This document shows, piece by piece, positions 31,259-43,730 of a stretch of DNA of 64,000 nt. The position numbers and the translations under genes were made by a program. The notes beneath the pieces are model-generated. The model made no database searches and had not been told where the DNA came from. It was given only the letters and a program-made list of their open reading frames with translations. Source of the stretch: Sphaerosporella brunnea (Eukaryota; Ascomycota; Pezizomycetes; Pezizales; Pyronemataceae); contig VXIS01000209.1 in assembly GCA_008704415.1 (NCBI GenBank), forward strand, positions 21,848 through 85,847, in the 5' to 3' direction. Within the stretch, counting starts at the first letter, position 1. Every line of letters begins with the position of its first letter.

Positions 31259-34200
31259 AGCGGGGAGCTTTGTGCAGGTCTTTTCGCTGTTCCCCACGGG
31301 GGGACGATTTGGTAGTTACTTTGTTGAAGTCGAAACGGAAAAAAACAGAACAAAACACAAAAAAAGAGATGATCGCCAGTGAGGCGGCGAAGATGTCACG
31401 ATGTACCTTCTTTAAAGTTCTTTTGTCTTAGTCACACGATGTATGCTATTCCCGCAGCTCAGTTGAGCGGCGCCATATTAAGGCCGCGGCAATACAATGG
31501 CTACTTGACCACTCACCTTTCAAGTGATAGTCTTCGATTCCACATGACCTTTTGCCCCAATACGCCGACTCTCCGCTTCCAGTGCTTCGACGAAGTGGTG
31601 CTGTTTTCCTCGCAGCCATGCGAATCTCATCGTTTCTAAAGCTCCTCCATCATCCCTCGCAGTGCCCCAACAGCCTGCACCTACGCTTGGATATGAACAG
31701 TATGTTGCACCCAGTGGGCGAGGCTATACGATGGGGATGCAATAGATTAGAAGGAAGATGATGTGATCGACACCTATTTTTAACCAGAACGTTCGGGGGA
31801 GCTAAACCCTCGCCGCCAGCACTCCGGCCTGTCCGGCGCCACGAGCGATACATTGGCTTCGTTCCCTGTGTCCGGTGAGACTATATGCGATTCTCTACGA
31901 CCGCTCGCTGCGAGTTCCATCCCTGGACACGAAACTAATGCATCTGTGATGGCCTGGCCCAGACATCTTCTCATGGCAGATGAAGTCGCTGCCGAAAATG
32001 TTACGCTGCGAAGGTTGACGGCATGAGGAATGCCTCCATGTTGGAAATAGTCTAGGTGTGGAGGTCAAGCGTAGGCGGGGTCGTAGATGATAGGAAAGGT
32101 GATTGTCTTGTTACGCTCTAAGAGGCTATCTAGGCGCGTATATATGCCCTTCAAAGCATCACCATGATGTCATTCGGTCCTCCATTATAGCATATCACTA
32201 CTGCAAGCGCTCGCTCTTACTCTTCCTTATCCATGTCTTAACCATGCTCAGAAAGCCGGTCTCCTACACGCGACAATGGTAGTCCGCCGTCCCCTCGGAA
32301 ATTGGCCTGGGATCCATAGGCAAAGCATGTGCGCAACGGTCGCTGGCACACACACCCTGACTGGCCGGCAGGGGACCGTGGGTCCGTAGTGCGCCAGTGT
32401 GACAGGGAGCCGGTACACCGGGGGTACGCGGGGTGTAGGAAACCAAGAGGGAGTCAGAAATGCGCTTGGGGATCGGTGGTATGCGACAAGATACTATGAG
32501 CGTGGGAGCGTGAGCTGGAAAACTGTGGGCGCAGGGCACTGGTGAGGACGCTGTCTTGGAACACGGATGTCGCTGCGGAAACATGAGGCGATGTGACTTT
32601 GAGTAGTGCACGCGGTGGGATGACTACATCAGGCAATACCCATAGCCATCGCGAGACTGGAAGATACCGACGATCGATGCGTTTGCGCCGACCACACACC
32701 ACTACTTGAATCGCATCAAGCACGGAGTCACTGCGTTTTCGGCTGAAAAGGCTGCTGTGGCTTGTGTTGATCAGCGTCCCAATCTACAGGTTTTTGAGGA
32801 CTGGTGTGCGGCGTTGCTGGTGGCGATATATAGCGGACAACCACACGCGGTACAGGCGCGGCACTGGAAGAGTATGAAGAAACGCAGCCGACGGCTGGAA
32901 ATGTGCCGAGCAGCGTCGCCGGAGAAGGCAGAAGGACACCTTATCACGCGATCCAGGCCCGCCAACGAGAATTTGGCTTCGCCATGGTCAGTAGGTTGGC
33001 GTCACTTGATGCCAGCACACCAAGCGCAAGAGTTGCAGCATCCTCGTCGCGCTTTCTGGTTCGAGCGATGTTATCGGTGAATCAAAACCAGACGTCATCA
33101 CCTCGAGTGCTCATGTCTCCACTCGGACAATCAGCGTGATGAGATGTGAGTCCTGTTGGCTTTTTCCTGGGTGTCGAGATTGTCTATTTTTCATATCCGC
33201 GTTTTTCGCAGGCGGATCAAGCATCCGGTGTTGGAGAATATTGAAACTCAGTCGCCTCGAGCTATGGGGGTGGTAGCAACGAGAAGGAGTAACCCAGTTT
33301 GTATTGTCCATGTTTCTATCCCAGACCCCATCTGATACACCCGCGTTTTGATCAAGCAGGCGCGAGTGATTTCATAACCGCAAACTGAATGAAACATGTG
33401 CAAACGCCACTAGCCGGAAGCCGCCTTTGACAAACACTGGTATTTCACGCTCAGGAGCTGAACGGCGTGCATTTGGGGGGCATGGGGCTTGTTGGTGATG
33501 TTTCAATGTATTTCCTCACGTCCGGATGCGTGAGGATGGAGGTGTTGATGTGAGCTTTTGCCCGCCATCATAAAGCCAACATTACATCCCTACAACACGC
33601 CCCGCAAAGTTCAAATCGAACCCGCTTTTCGCGACCGAGATCTGGGATACGTTCTTTCAATGTTAAAAATAGGTGTAAGCTGTAGGCGAGTCGATACGTG
33701 CGCAAGATATGAAACATCACAGAGGAGACCTGGAATTGTGTGTTACTGCCACAGCCCGGGTGGTGGGCATTGATCTATTTGCCAACAGGATCAATTCACT
33801 CCCGCTGCCTTGCGGTGACATTTCTGGATTGCCGACACTTCGTGATGACTGCGTAGACCTGGTATGCTTTCAGTATGGTGGTTGTGTGTTGTTGTGGTCT
33901 GGTACTTAACTTCGGCCCTTGAAACGTTATTCCGCACGTGATGATGGACTGTTCAAAGCCTCACAGTAGCGCCGCTACTCTTTCCTGTGGTATAGTGATG
34001 GGAAGCAAACAGCACGGGCATGGCGGAGACTGAGTGACCATATGCCACTATCGTAACTGGCCCTGGGCTGTACCATGAACTGTGAGGACGGCAACTCGCA
34101 TTTGTTAAATTATCGAGAGTTAACAAGGCACCGTCGGGTTTAGTACCGTGGCTCGTGCGAACAAGTACGACGGCGGTGTGATTGAAAACGTGGACATCAC

Positions 34201-34884
34201 CTCGACAGGAGCCTCGAAAACTGACAAACGTGACCGCTCCCAATCAAAGTTGCAGTATACAGTAGACATGACCACACAACCCGTCGATAGTGGTGATTTA
34301 GAGGAACGGCCAATGTCTACCCAAAAACCGGCGAAAAAAGTATGATGCAAACAGGTTTTTGGTTTGCCCAGCATGCCACAACACTGCGTGACAGTACATG
34401 TCGTCTGGCTACACGTGAGGGAGAGTACAACCACCGGTATTATGTGCGACCGTTCCCCCATAAACTCCACATCCCCAAGGCGCGCGGTCAGGGATGCTAT
34501 CCCGCCCATCTTTCGTCTGCATATTCTATTGTCTATGCGCTTCGTCCTTGTGCAAACGCTTTTTCTTGGGACGTCCACGGGGCACCTTAGTCAGCGGTGG
34601 TTCACAGCGGTCCAACAGAGGATCATGGAGGTTTGAGGAAGATCCGGAGTCAGTATCTGTATCGGAATCGCTGTGAGAAACAGCATTTGCCGTGGTATCA
34701 GCTCCCTGAGACAGTAAGCGCACTTACTTCAGGTTTATCGCTGGAAATTAACCTGGACACACTGAGTCAACTGTCGTGAGGCGAAGATATGAATGAATAA
34801 AGTCCGCGGGAGCCAAATTCAAGCGATGCATAACCGACACTCCATGTCCACAGGGCACTTCATGTTCTTCGAGCCGGTAGCATG
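31259..34884. other. No supported gene
   Basis: About 3.6 kb of short frames on both strands, the longest 152 residues (34120-34578, minus) and 124 residues (32706-33080, plus). None has a domain, intron or promoter that I can support. Confidence 0.45.
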
Positions 34885-35591
34885 TAGTGATGGAAACGAG
34901 CCGAGTCGGCTCGAGCAAAAAGCTCGAGCATCAAGCCGAGGAGAGCAGAGCCGTACCCCCTGGGGAGCTGAGCAGGCTCGATCCTGTTTCCTCACGAGCC
35001 GAGTTTTAGCTCGAGCTGTTGGGCTCGAGTCCAGGGCCTTTGGAAACATTCTAGAATCTAGATTCCGTTGGTGAGTCGAACATACTAACTGCGGGTCGAG
35101 TTGGACAACAGAATGCTATCGAATTCCATAGACGTGATAACCAAGAAGCGAAACCGTCTCCTTAAGCAATCCAGCAGTGTGGTACTACTGCTCAAAAGTG
35201 GGCTCAATCAGAAAACAGTTGACGATGGGGACCCTATGGCTTAGAGGCCCAACCCGCGCAACCTGAAGATGCTGCCGCGAGCAACAGAGACGCACTGGCA
35301 CCGGCAGAGGGCGCGCGCCAGGCTTTATGACAAGCGGAGGACTCGCGCGCGCGCCGCGATTCGGATTAGAGTACCAGTATATCAGTATTGAATATATAGA
35401 GGCACCGAGAATCGGACCGTTTTTGACATCCTCCTTGTCTGTCGGTTCGCGCATCGGAAATCGTATGGCCGTGGAGCTTTCGCTCGAGCTTTACAGGCTC
35501 GACTCGGCTTGACGAGCCTCCGGCCTCTTCGAGCAGAGCCTGCTCGAGCGTACCCCTCGGCTCAACTCGGGTGGACTCGTTTCCATCACTA
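34885..35591. mobile_element. Non-autonomous hAT-like element, family B, complete
   Basis: A 707-bp element with a perfect 16-bp terminal inverted repeat, TAGTGATGGAAACGAG, and a perfect 8-bp target duplication, GTAGCATG, at 34877-34884 and 35592-35599. Subterminal regions are rich in GAGCCGAG/CTCGAGC motifs. No transposase is encoded. The 8-bp duplication places it in the hAT-type group. Its TIR differs from family A, so a different transposase is implied. Fragments of the same family lie near 10.7-11.1 kb and 26.4 kb. Confidence 0.92.
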
Positions 35592-35599
35592 GTAGCATG

Positions 35600-36638
35600 T
35601 ACAGCTACGTTTCTCCAGATCCACGAAGAAAGTGGCGCTATATTGGATCTGGGTACCCTGCGCTTGGGTACGGTTATTCATTCGCACATGGCGTTTTCCC
35701 ACATATTCACAAGCGTTGCGCAGCAGCATTCACGGTGGGCTATGAAGAGATCCTTCTAGCCTGCAATTGGTTTCTGTGCGGCCTGCAACGGCGTCAAGTG
35801 AGAGCCCATTTCGTTGGCGAGAAGATGAAGAATGGGGGGGTAGTGTCCCTCAAGTTGACCTGCTCGCAGACCTATCGGGTCACGGGGTAGTAGCGGTCGC
35901 GGGATAGAAGATAAAGGAACGGTGGTGGTTGGCAACGTTGCGGTTTCGTGCGGTTATGTTACATAGGGTTCAGTGGGGGGATGGAGTGCGGTGTAGACGT
36001 TTCACGCCTGGACGAAAGGTTGTTGGTCGTGAAATCTCACGCGGTGTTGTGGTATCTGGACAAACGGAAACGCTGGTGGTATCCTTCTCTTTTCGCTGGT
36101 TTTTGGGTGGTATAAAAGGCATTGGGTGTTAGAGTATTGAAACCGGGCGAAACTGGATCTGACTGAGATTATTGAAAGGTGCACTATGGCCGGAAGGAGT
36201 GATATTCAGAATAGAATGCAACCGCTGACACCGGCACTGTCACAGCTGCTACACAACATTCCTGAAGTGTTGGTGGTGTTATGCATTCTGTGAACTCCAC
36301 ATACCTCGGATCTGGACTTTTCAAACTGAACAGAGAAAATCCGAATAACGGCAAGTGGTTGTGGAGGTTCCCACCAAAACAGCTATCTCGACAGGTAATG
36401 GTATCGTCGCCCTGACCAACGATAGTCGCATTGTTATCCATATTATTGGGTGGTGGGAGTATCGGGCCAGGCGTGCAGAACTGGAGATAGGGTGATGGCG
36501 GCGGTAGGTGGATTGGGATAGTAGTTATTGGTGATAATAAATGAATGTGAGCAGTTGCTGGGGGTGAGTGTTCGGTGTTGGCGACAGTATAAGTTAGATT
36601 ATCAAAATAGCGGAGGGAGGGTGGATCGTAGAATCGCA
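35600..36638. other. No supported gene
   Basis: Short frames of up to 97 residues only. Confidence 0.5.
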
Positions 36639-37196
36639 GTCAATCACGAGGTGGCATCGTGGCAATTATGTGAAGACCGGGGGGATGGATTTAAATACCA
36701 TCTAACATTGGTAGCCTTGAGACCTTGAGGTTGTTCACTGGAAGCACTCATCGATTGCATACTTGCTCATAGATATCGAATAGGTAAGGTTCCGGCCTAC
36801 GAAACCCCGCCTGTGAGGGGTGATCTATCAGCAACAGTACTGTGACGGGGACAGGCACGATTCATCTAGTAACAGGCTGTATGAGTTATATCCTTCATTC
36901 ACTGTAGTCGATCACCAGGTGGCTTCATGGCAATTATGTGTAGAGCGGTGGGATGAAAGGAAACACCATCCAACATTGGTGCCCTTGAGACCTTGAGTCG
37001 ATAGTGACAGATTGTTCACTGGAACCGCTGATCGATGGCATACTTGCTTATTGATACCTAACAGTTTAGGTCCCGACCAACGAACACCCGCCGGTGAGGG
37101 GTGAATTACCATCCCACGGTCAGCAACAGTACTGTGACGCGGACAGGCACGTACTTCTGGTCACAGGCGGTATGTGTTATATTCTTCATTCACTGA
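36639..37196. repeat. Diverged direct tandem duplication, 268-bp offset
   Basis: Unit 1 (36639-36906) and unit 2 (36907 to about 37196) share blocks such as TGGCAATTATGTG, CCTTGAGACCTTGAG, GTGAGGGGTGA and CAGCAACAGTACTGTGACG in the same order, with small insertions in unit 2. Neither unit has a significant ORF. Confidence 0.85.
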
Positions 37197-38618
37197 CTCG
37201 ACGCGTGGGCGTTTTGCGCGGCATGGTTGTTTGGCATGTTCCTGAATAAGAATGTGCACGTGGAAATCGCTCTGCGTGCACGTCAACAGTAGAGTGCAGT
37301 ACATAGTGTAGCATCATAGATCTACATTCACAGCTATCAGACGCTCACTCTCAAGATTATACTTCCGTTTCTATCGGGTAATTGGTTCGTGTTCCGGCCC
37401 AATACTCCGGTATTCCAGGGCTGTATTTGCAAAAAGCGTAGGAATATCGTGTACTGATTGCTCGTGGGATACATAAATCCGTGAAAATTGCGGTGTTGCA
37501 CGAATACACCAGCGGGGTGGTGTTTCTGCACAGTCCTGCGTCACCGATAGCTCATGTATAGCACGTCCATCCTTGCCCCTACGAATTGCTGACTCCAGCA
37601 TTATCACGGCTGTTACTTTGGTCAACCTCAAGAAACTGCACCGCTTGAATATTGTTGGATTATAGCTTGATGTTCCGAGGATACGGAAACCTGGATGGAT
37701 ACCTTTCTTGCAGCCTATTAGTCATTCTCTGGTATGCAACCTGCTTCCGGTATTCAAGATCAGGCCTCTTCTCCGGGAACCGAGAGGCTCTGAGCCGCTG
37801 CTGTTAATTCCATCAACCTTATAACACTTGTGGCAGTATTCCGTGTAACCGTCGGCTGGTGATAATACCCTGCTGTCCAAAGCGCTGGGTAATAGCAGCC
37901 CGAGGCGAGGTATCTGAACACCATGGTGCTCTCACCTTTTCCGCGGGCTCATGATGCCTCACATTAAATGTCTTATAATAGCGTCATAGTGGAATTGCCC
38001 TTAGCTACTTCCTACGCCACTACGTGGGTGCTGGGTGACGGTGTACGCTTAGGCGGGGGAGTACGGAGCTTATACATACAGGACTGGTGCGGACTCATGC
38101 TGTATTGCCAGGATTCAGCCGATTAAATGTGCACCGACCGGGAGCAACATTCAATGATTGTGATGGGTCGCGTCCGCGTTTGGAGGTTACCACAGTCTCG
38201 AAGTAGCATTTGCTACAGTGAGCGGCCGATGTCTGCTACAAGGGTTTGTCGCAACCCTTATGTCGTGCGGTGCTGCTCTAGAATGAACACCAACACCTCG
38301 TCTTATTGTGGTCGTGGGCGCACCGTACAACCCCCCATTTCGATGTCGCAATGTAAGGCTGTGGCAACGATATATAGGGGGGACGCGCGGTGGTCATATT
38401 CATTCCACAGCCCCGCATATTCCCACCTCTTTTGGCTTGCACCCTCGAGGCACCAACGGCTTGCCCCACCATTTGATCATTTTCTTACCCAATGATGCTA
38501 GCAGTCCGAGGTTAGTTTGTTTGATTGATTATGTGGTCTTCGACGTGACGAGGTCGACAGGAACATTATTTGAGGTTTTGGTTCGATGGCCTTTTCCCAG
38601 GTCACCATCGTGGAGCTC
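37197..38618. other. No supported gene
   Basis: Short frames only; the plus-strand frame 38308-38952 (alternative start) is opposite the minus-strand ORF that follows. Confidence 0.45.
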
Positions 38619-39281
38619 TCATCGGTGCCGCGAACACCCGACGAAAGCGCGAATCCCGTCTTCGCCTGCAGGCGGGTCCTCCTTTTCCGACGCGATAAGT
38701 GCTACCTCCAGCATCCGCGGGTTGGCCACGATGGCTCGCCAAACGTCTTCCCTGGTTAGTTGTTTGATCCCCGGGGTTGCCATCAGTGTGTCTGCAATAT
38801 CGGCCAGTGTGAGGTTTATCGAGTCTGCCACGGTGGCATTCTCCACTGCACACCTCGCAGGGAACGTCATACCGGATGCCGGGGCAGACAGAGCTGGATA
38901 TGTAGAACACGCGTTCTCAATGGATCTGAATGGCATCGCATCACAGGAATAGGGAGCTTCCAGGTGAGACGATATCTCTGCATCTGGCACCGGGAAAACG
39001 GTCTGCGGGGCTGTTTGTAGTGAAGGGGCCGCTTCTGGGGCAACATTTGAGCCCCGTGCGAGCTCCGGTGCAACCTCAAGGTGTATACACCCGGGTGGTA
39101 CCTGCAAAAGAGTGGGGCAAACGTCCTGATGTGACTGTCGTGCTACTATCTCCGCTGCGGGGGTGGAGAAACATGCTGCGTGGATATTTGTGGTGAGGGT
39201 GACTCGGACGAAGCCTTCACGCACTCCGCTGTCCAAACCTTGTCGCTGCAGCCGAGCATTAGGGCCACAAAATCGACGCAT
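38619..39281 (-). CDS. Hypothetical protein (220 aa)
   Basis: A minus-strand ATG frame. The product is Ala/Pro/Thr-rich with a hydrophilic C-terminal segment that looks helical (LTLADIADTLMATPGIKQLT, then EDVWRAIVANPRMLEVALIA). A plus-strand frame of similar length overlaps, so strand choice is not certain; the ATG and residue mix favour the minus strand. No promoter, intron or domain is recognised. Confidence 0.35.
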   Translation of the reverse strand: MRRFCGPNARLQRQGLDSGVREGFVRVTLTTNIHAACFSTPAAEIVARQSHQDVCPTLLQVPPGCIHLEVAPELARGSNVAPEAAPSLQTAPQTVFPVPDAEISSHLEAPYSCDAMPFRSIENACSTYPALSAPASGMTFPARCAVENATVADSINLTLADIADTLMATPGIKQLTREDVWRAIVANPRMLEVALIASEKEDPPAGEDGIRAFVGCSRHR

Positions 39282-40567
39282 GGAAACGGTGGTCCTTTGA
39301 ACTGAACTGTACTCATCGTGCTATGCTGGCACTCTGTGACGTTCCAGGCGGTGGAGTGATATTACCCCTCGATTCTGAAGACCACTCGCAGGTGGCACCT
39401 GATTCATCAACTACAGCATGTAAATGGATGCTTTGACCAGTTTGGTCATCTTGGCCTTCTGATGAGACGTCTCCGTGCTCAGCAACAGCATGTTTGTAGT
39501 CTGTGCTTTCAGGATAGGAGTTCAACACAGAGGTATCCTGCACTTACTCTACGCCGACCTTGACATCTCTACAACAGCCCGAGAACATTGAAAATGCCGC
39601 CACATCATCGAGGCAGTGGAAGCGAAACCGACAGCAGCCACACAAGCGTGGACGGCTAGGAGGACACAGAGTAGAACAAAGAGGACGAGCAGGTCCATGG
39701 AGGTTATGAAGATCCGCTTCAAGCACCTGAGACCTCCGTAGTCATACTCAGTGGGTTCACAAGAAACCGAATATTGAAGGCCATTTTATCCACCACAGCA
39801 GGATGTCACAGTCGCCAACTGCAATATCACTCGCGATGTGGAATTCAGTCACGACTGGGATATCCTGTTCGTGACTGAGACGTCCGCGGTCGAGTTTGGT
39901 TGTTCACGTGAGAGAACATATACAAGAATTATCAAGTTGCGATTTAAAACCTCACACCTCAAGTCAAAAGACTACGAACAGGCCCTTCTATGTCTGCCAA
40001 CCGCTTCCAATTATCCTTCCATACCCCCGCTGATGCGTGACATCCACTGTATCTAGGTAGGTAACAACCGATAAAACAGTAAACGGCAAATTGCCCTCAC
40101 TGTCACAAGAGTTCTTTGTCACCATTAATTCGCCATGGCCAGAAACTGTGTTTGCTGACATTGTTGTGGAGAACAATGTTCGGCTGTGCAACTCGCTGTA
40201 GCACTTAGCCCTGTACCTATCGTGGTGCAGACCCACCGGGTCAATACAATCGAGGATTTTCGGCACAAAGACCGCATGATCTTTTCAGTCGAGGCTACTC
40301 AAGAAGTTGATCACGAGCGCTCCGAACTGACCGACAGTTATAAGAGAGATGCAAGGCACGCGAAACGGAACTGTCACGTTTGGAAAGTCTGTAAAAACCG
40401 CTGTGTGCAAGGCGCGCGTCAAGATTGGCTTCCGATCAACAGGAAACGTCCGAAAATATAGGGACAAGCGCCACAGACGCGGTCACATATTGTCTCTTGA
40501 ATGGGATCATCGAAGATGTCGTAAATGGCGTCCCATTGGACCTCGATTTGCTCTTTCACGGTGCGAG
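39282..40567. other. Minus-strand open fragments, no supported gene
   Basis: Minus-strand frames 39988-40266 and 40285-40467 look protein-like but are short and in different phases. With 40568-40954 they may belong to one decayed or spliced gene. Confidence 0.35.
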
Positions 40568-40954
40568 TCAATGACTGCCAGACGGTGCAATACACTGTCG
40601 TCGATGCGCATTATTTACCTCCCATCTATCGATGAGGTCTCGCTCAAGGTGGTAGTTAACGAATCCACCAGCAAGGGCAAATTCTAGCATTGATATATCG
40701 TGTGCAGCGATATTCAGAGTGCGCTTTGTCCAGGAGGAGATGGACGCTTCCCGAGGAGACGGGTAGCCATGAGCGTCTTCGTCCGTAATGTCGATGCAGT
40801 CGAGCAAGTCGCTTGTTTTCGGCAGTGGCATTGCGTACATGGATTTCTGTTTGCGTGTGGCCGGGCTGGATGTATACCGAGTGTAAATTTGTTGGTTCGG
40901 TGAGCGGGCGGGTGTCGTTCTCTGTTGGTTAGGGAGGGCAACCGCCCACTGCAT
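40568..40954 (-). CDS. Hypothetical protein, possibly part of a larger decayed gene
   Basis: A 128-residue ATG frame. The C-terminal two thirds is protein-like (KTSDLLDCIDITDEDAHGY, then EFALAGGFVNYHLERDLIDR). Further minus-strand frames upstream (41013-41249, and about 41250-41400 in a shifted phase) and downstream (39988-40467) have similar character, as if a longer gene had been broken by indels. No family is recognised. Confidence 0.35.
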   Translation of the reverse strand: MQWAVALPNQQRTTPARSPNQQIYTRYTSSPATRKQKSMYAMPLPKTSDLLDCIDITDEDAHGYPSPREASISSWTKRTLNIAAHDISMLEFALAGGFVNYHLERDLIDRWEVNNAHRRQCIAPSGSH

Positions 40955-43400
40955 TTCAAAATGTTGATTGGAGCCATATGTGTTCTACCAGTTCCAGAAG
41001 CGGAGATTATAGTTATTGGTTAACGTTTCTCCAATCCGGATCTTGTTGACCTGATGTGGACTGGCTGGGTCCCGAGGTTATTGTATGAATTTTTGTGAAG
41101 GTACTCGCACGCAAATGGTGTTTGATCCATATGGGCAACCCAACGCACCCAACTGTCGGTATTTCTGTGTCGACGTCCGGTAATGCACCCGCAGATCCGG
41201 TCGCGATGTCATCCAGTGGTACTTTGTAGATCTGTATATCGCCGTACAAATCGAATACGGTTGATCAGTTTGCTCTGATAGTCCTGTGGCATCTGTTGTG
41301 CAGTGTTTATTGGTGCACAAAAAGCGATCGCATTTCGGGAGAGCAATTTCAGCAACTCAATGGGCTGCTCGTAGCCATGAAATGCGCACCTTGCAACTCA
41401 AAGAGTCCGTCAGTCTGTGCTGTGACGCCTAGATACATCATCCCGCTGCACGCCCAATCTGACGCATTATGGTCCTCGTGAGGAAGTTGCTGATCTCGGG
41501 AGTTTGCTGTGAAGTGAGGATTTCATAACTCTTTTCATTGTGACGAGAAATGGTGCCCGGCACGGTTCCAGGGCAAAATGCGCTGGGCATAGGCTTTGTC
41601 CCCTTCAGAGTTGGACATGCATGCAGATCTTCCCTCCAATTTGCCGTTCGCGCTCTGCTTGGCAACTTTCCATTTAGTGATGCAACAAAGCCCTTCAAGT
41701 TTCTGGCGTCATTTCATCAGATGTGTGGTCTTGCTTCTCATGGTGAACCATTAGATCATCTCCCCCTCGTGCGATGCGAAAATGGGTTGTGAAGTCCGCA
41801 TGTATACGATTGTTTTTCGGGTCTTCCCCCAGTGGTACGAGCACTAAAGAATTGTCATGTGGTCCCTGAGAGTCACGCCGCGGAAGTGCAACATCGCGCG
41901 CCGATTACGTTGCAGTCGTGAGACACTGTCTCCTGGTTTAGTAATCTGTTCTGATCGCTGCAAAGCCCTGACTACGGATCGAAGCCCCTGATTCATCGCA
42001 GTAGCTTAACTGTGCCTGGTTATTGGCGCATTGCATGGGGAGATAGCGCCGCATACTCTTGCAGTTGCTCAGCTCGAAATGTCGCGATGCACGTACAGCC
42101 GCCCGGGGCTGCCGCTCCATAACAGGCTTTCAGACATTCCTAGTCGCGGGACCGAAGTGAGTCAGGAATGGTTGGCCGAGGTTGTCGTCCTCCACCACAA
42201 ATCTCTTCAGAGTGCACCATGCAGTGGAGAGTGGGCCGCCGCCTTGATGTGCAACGCATGGCCTGCTCTTCTTCTGATCGTCGTGTGGAAGGTGATCTCT
42301 TACACTGCTAATGCGTGCCAGTAGTCGCCGCTCAATCGACTTTGCGCATCATGCTACTCAACTGGCACGTTGCTCATGCTGCAGTTCGGCCGCGACCAAT
42401 CAAGGTAAGCTTCAAGGTGCGGTTCACCGTCTCATGCCTCGCAGCGCATGTTGCCTGGAGGCTGTAGCTAGAGCCGCGGCTTGCCCTTGGGCGTTCAGCT
42501 GCAACTCAGTATTCCAATTGGTTAGTTGGAAGTATTCACTGTCAATCGCCCGGGTGGACGCATAGCAGAGCTAGGCTCCTCAGCCGAGGTTGGTCAGGCA
42601 GGGTACTCCCCTGGGAGCGTTTAGACTACGCCTTTCTCAAGAGCACAGCGGGGGATGAAAGCTACACCTCCGCAGGATGCGCACTGCTGTGTATTGTCAA
42701 GCAGCAACCGTAGGAACAGAACCCTTGAAATTTATGGTCTCGCAAGCTTACAATCTCAACAGAGCGGTTGCTGTTTGCGGCCTGTGCCCAGCCCTCTTCA
42801 ACGCATCCCAACCGCGACGATGCCACGGCCACACCTTCAGGTCTCAGAGCACTTTCATACATTGTCCCATTTTCAAGATACTGCCGGATGCTTTGCAATT
42901 AACACGGGTTCATTTATCCATCCGGCATGCCTGCTGGCTATGGAAATGTGTAAGGTGAATACAGGACGCTTATCTCCTCCATACACCTCACATGTAGATA
43001 CATAAATGTCACAAACAGCACCTCCGCCGCATTTTAAACTTTGCCACGCCACCTATTGTGACCTGGATCCGTCATATCATTCAAAAATGAAGGGGCTCTG
43101 TAAATTCATTCTGCTGATGTCGCTAGACAGCGCGAGGATATCACAGCAATAATTTTCCCTACCCGCGGTACCAACAACTTTGAGTGTATGACTGCTGGTC
43201 AGCAGTCACGAGGGCCGTATTCCACTATAAAGCATCTGCGTATCTGTGACTCATCGGTTGCATATCCTTCAGCCCAATAAATAGGCTCGTTGCACCATTA
43301 TATCAACACTACACACAGGTACACCAAATTTTGAACAATACTGGCTGGCAATTTCAATTCATTCTACGGACTAAGCTCGACATAGTCAACGTCAAAAAAA
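40955..43400. other. No supported gene
   Basis: Short frames on both strands. Minus-strand fragments at 41013-41698 could be remnants of the same decayed gene as 40568-40954. Confidence 0.4.
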
Positions 43401-43730
43401 TTACACCAGATTTTCAGTATTGAAGGCGTTTTCTTGGAACTGCCCCGGGATCCCCTTAGAATCAAATTTGTGTACACATTTCCAAAAAGGACACGGATTG
43501 CACTGCAACTCTGCGCAGTGTGCCATGTCCTTTCGGTCGGCTCGGAGGATGTTGTGAGCCCACCGGCATTGACAACCAATACTGTCCGTGAACCATATCT
43601 CTGTGCAGGGGCCTTGGAAGCCGTTGGTCGTGTAGCGGTTGAGCGCGCACATCTCTGCTTTTGCGCATGATTTGGTCAGTAGAGGGTATGTCTCAAGATT
43701 TGAAGGGACAAGCCGGCGATATATATTCAT
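43401..43730 (-). CDS. Cysteine-rich hypothetical protein (109 aa)
   Basis: The frame is taken from ATG 43730; it remains open upstream from a GTG at 43763. The product has about ten Cys in the last 85 residues with close spacings (GCQCRWAH, then HCAELQCNPCPFWKC), the pattern of small disulphide- or zinc-bound proteins. There is no clear N-terminal signal peptide (MNIYRRLVPSNLETYPL), although an upstream exon is possible: another minus-strand Cys-containing frame (43693-43926) overlaps in a different phase. The function is unknown. Confidence 0.35.
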   Translation of the reverse strand: MNIYRRLVPSNLETYPLLTKSCAKAEMCALNRYTTNGFQGPCTEIWFTDSIGCQCRWAHNILRADRKDMAHCAELQCNPCPFWKCVHKFDSKGIPGQFQENAFNTENLV

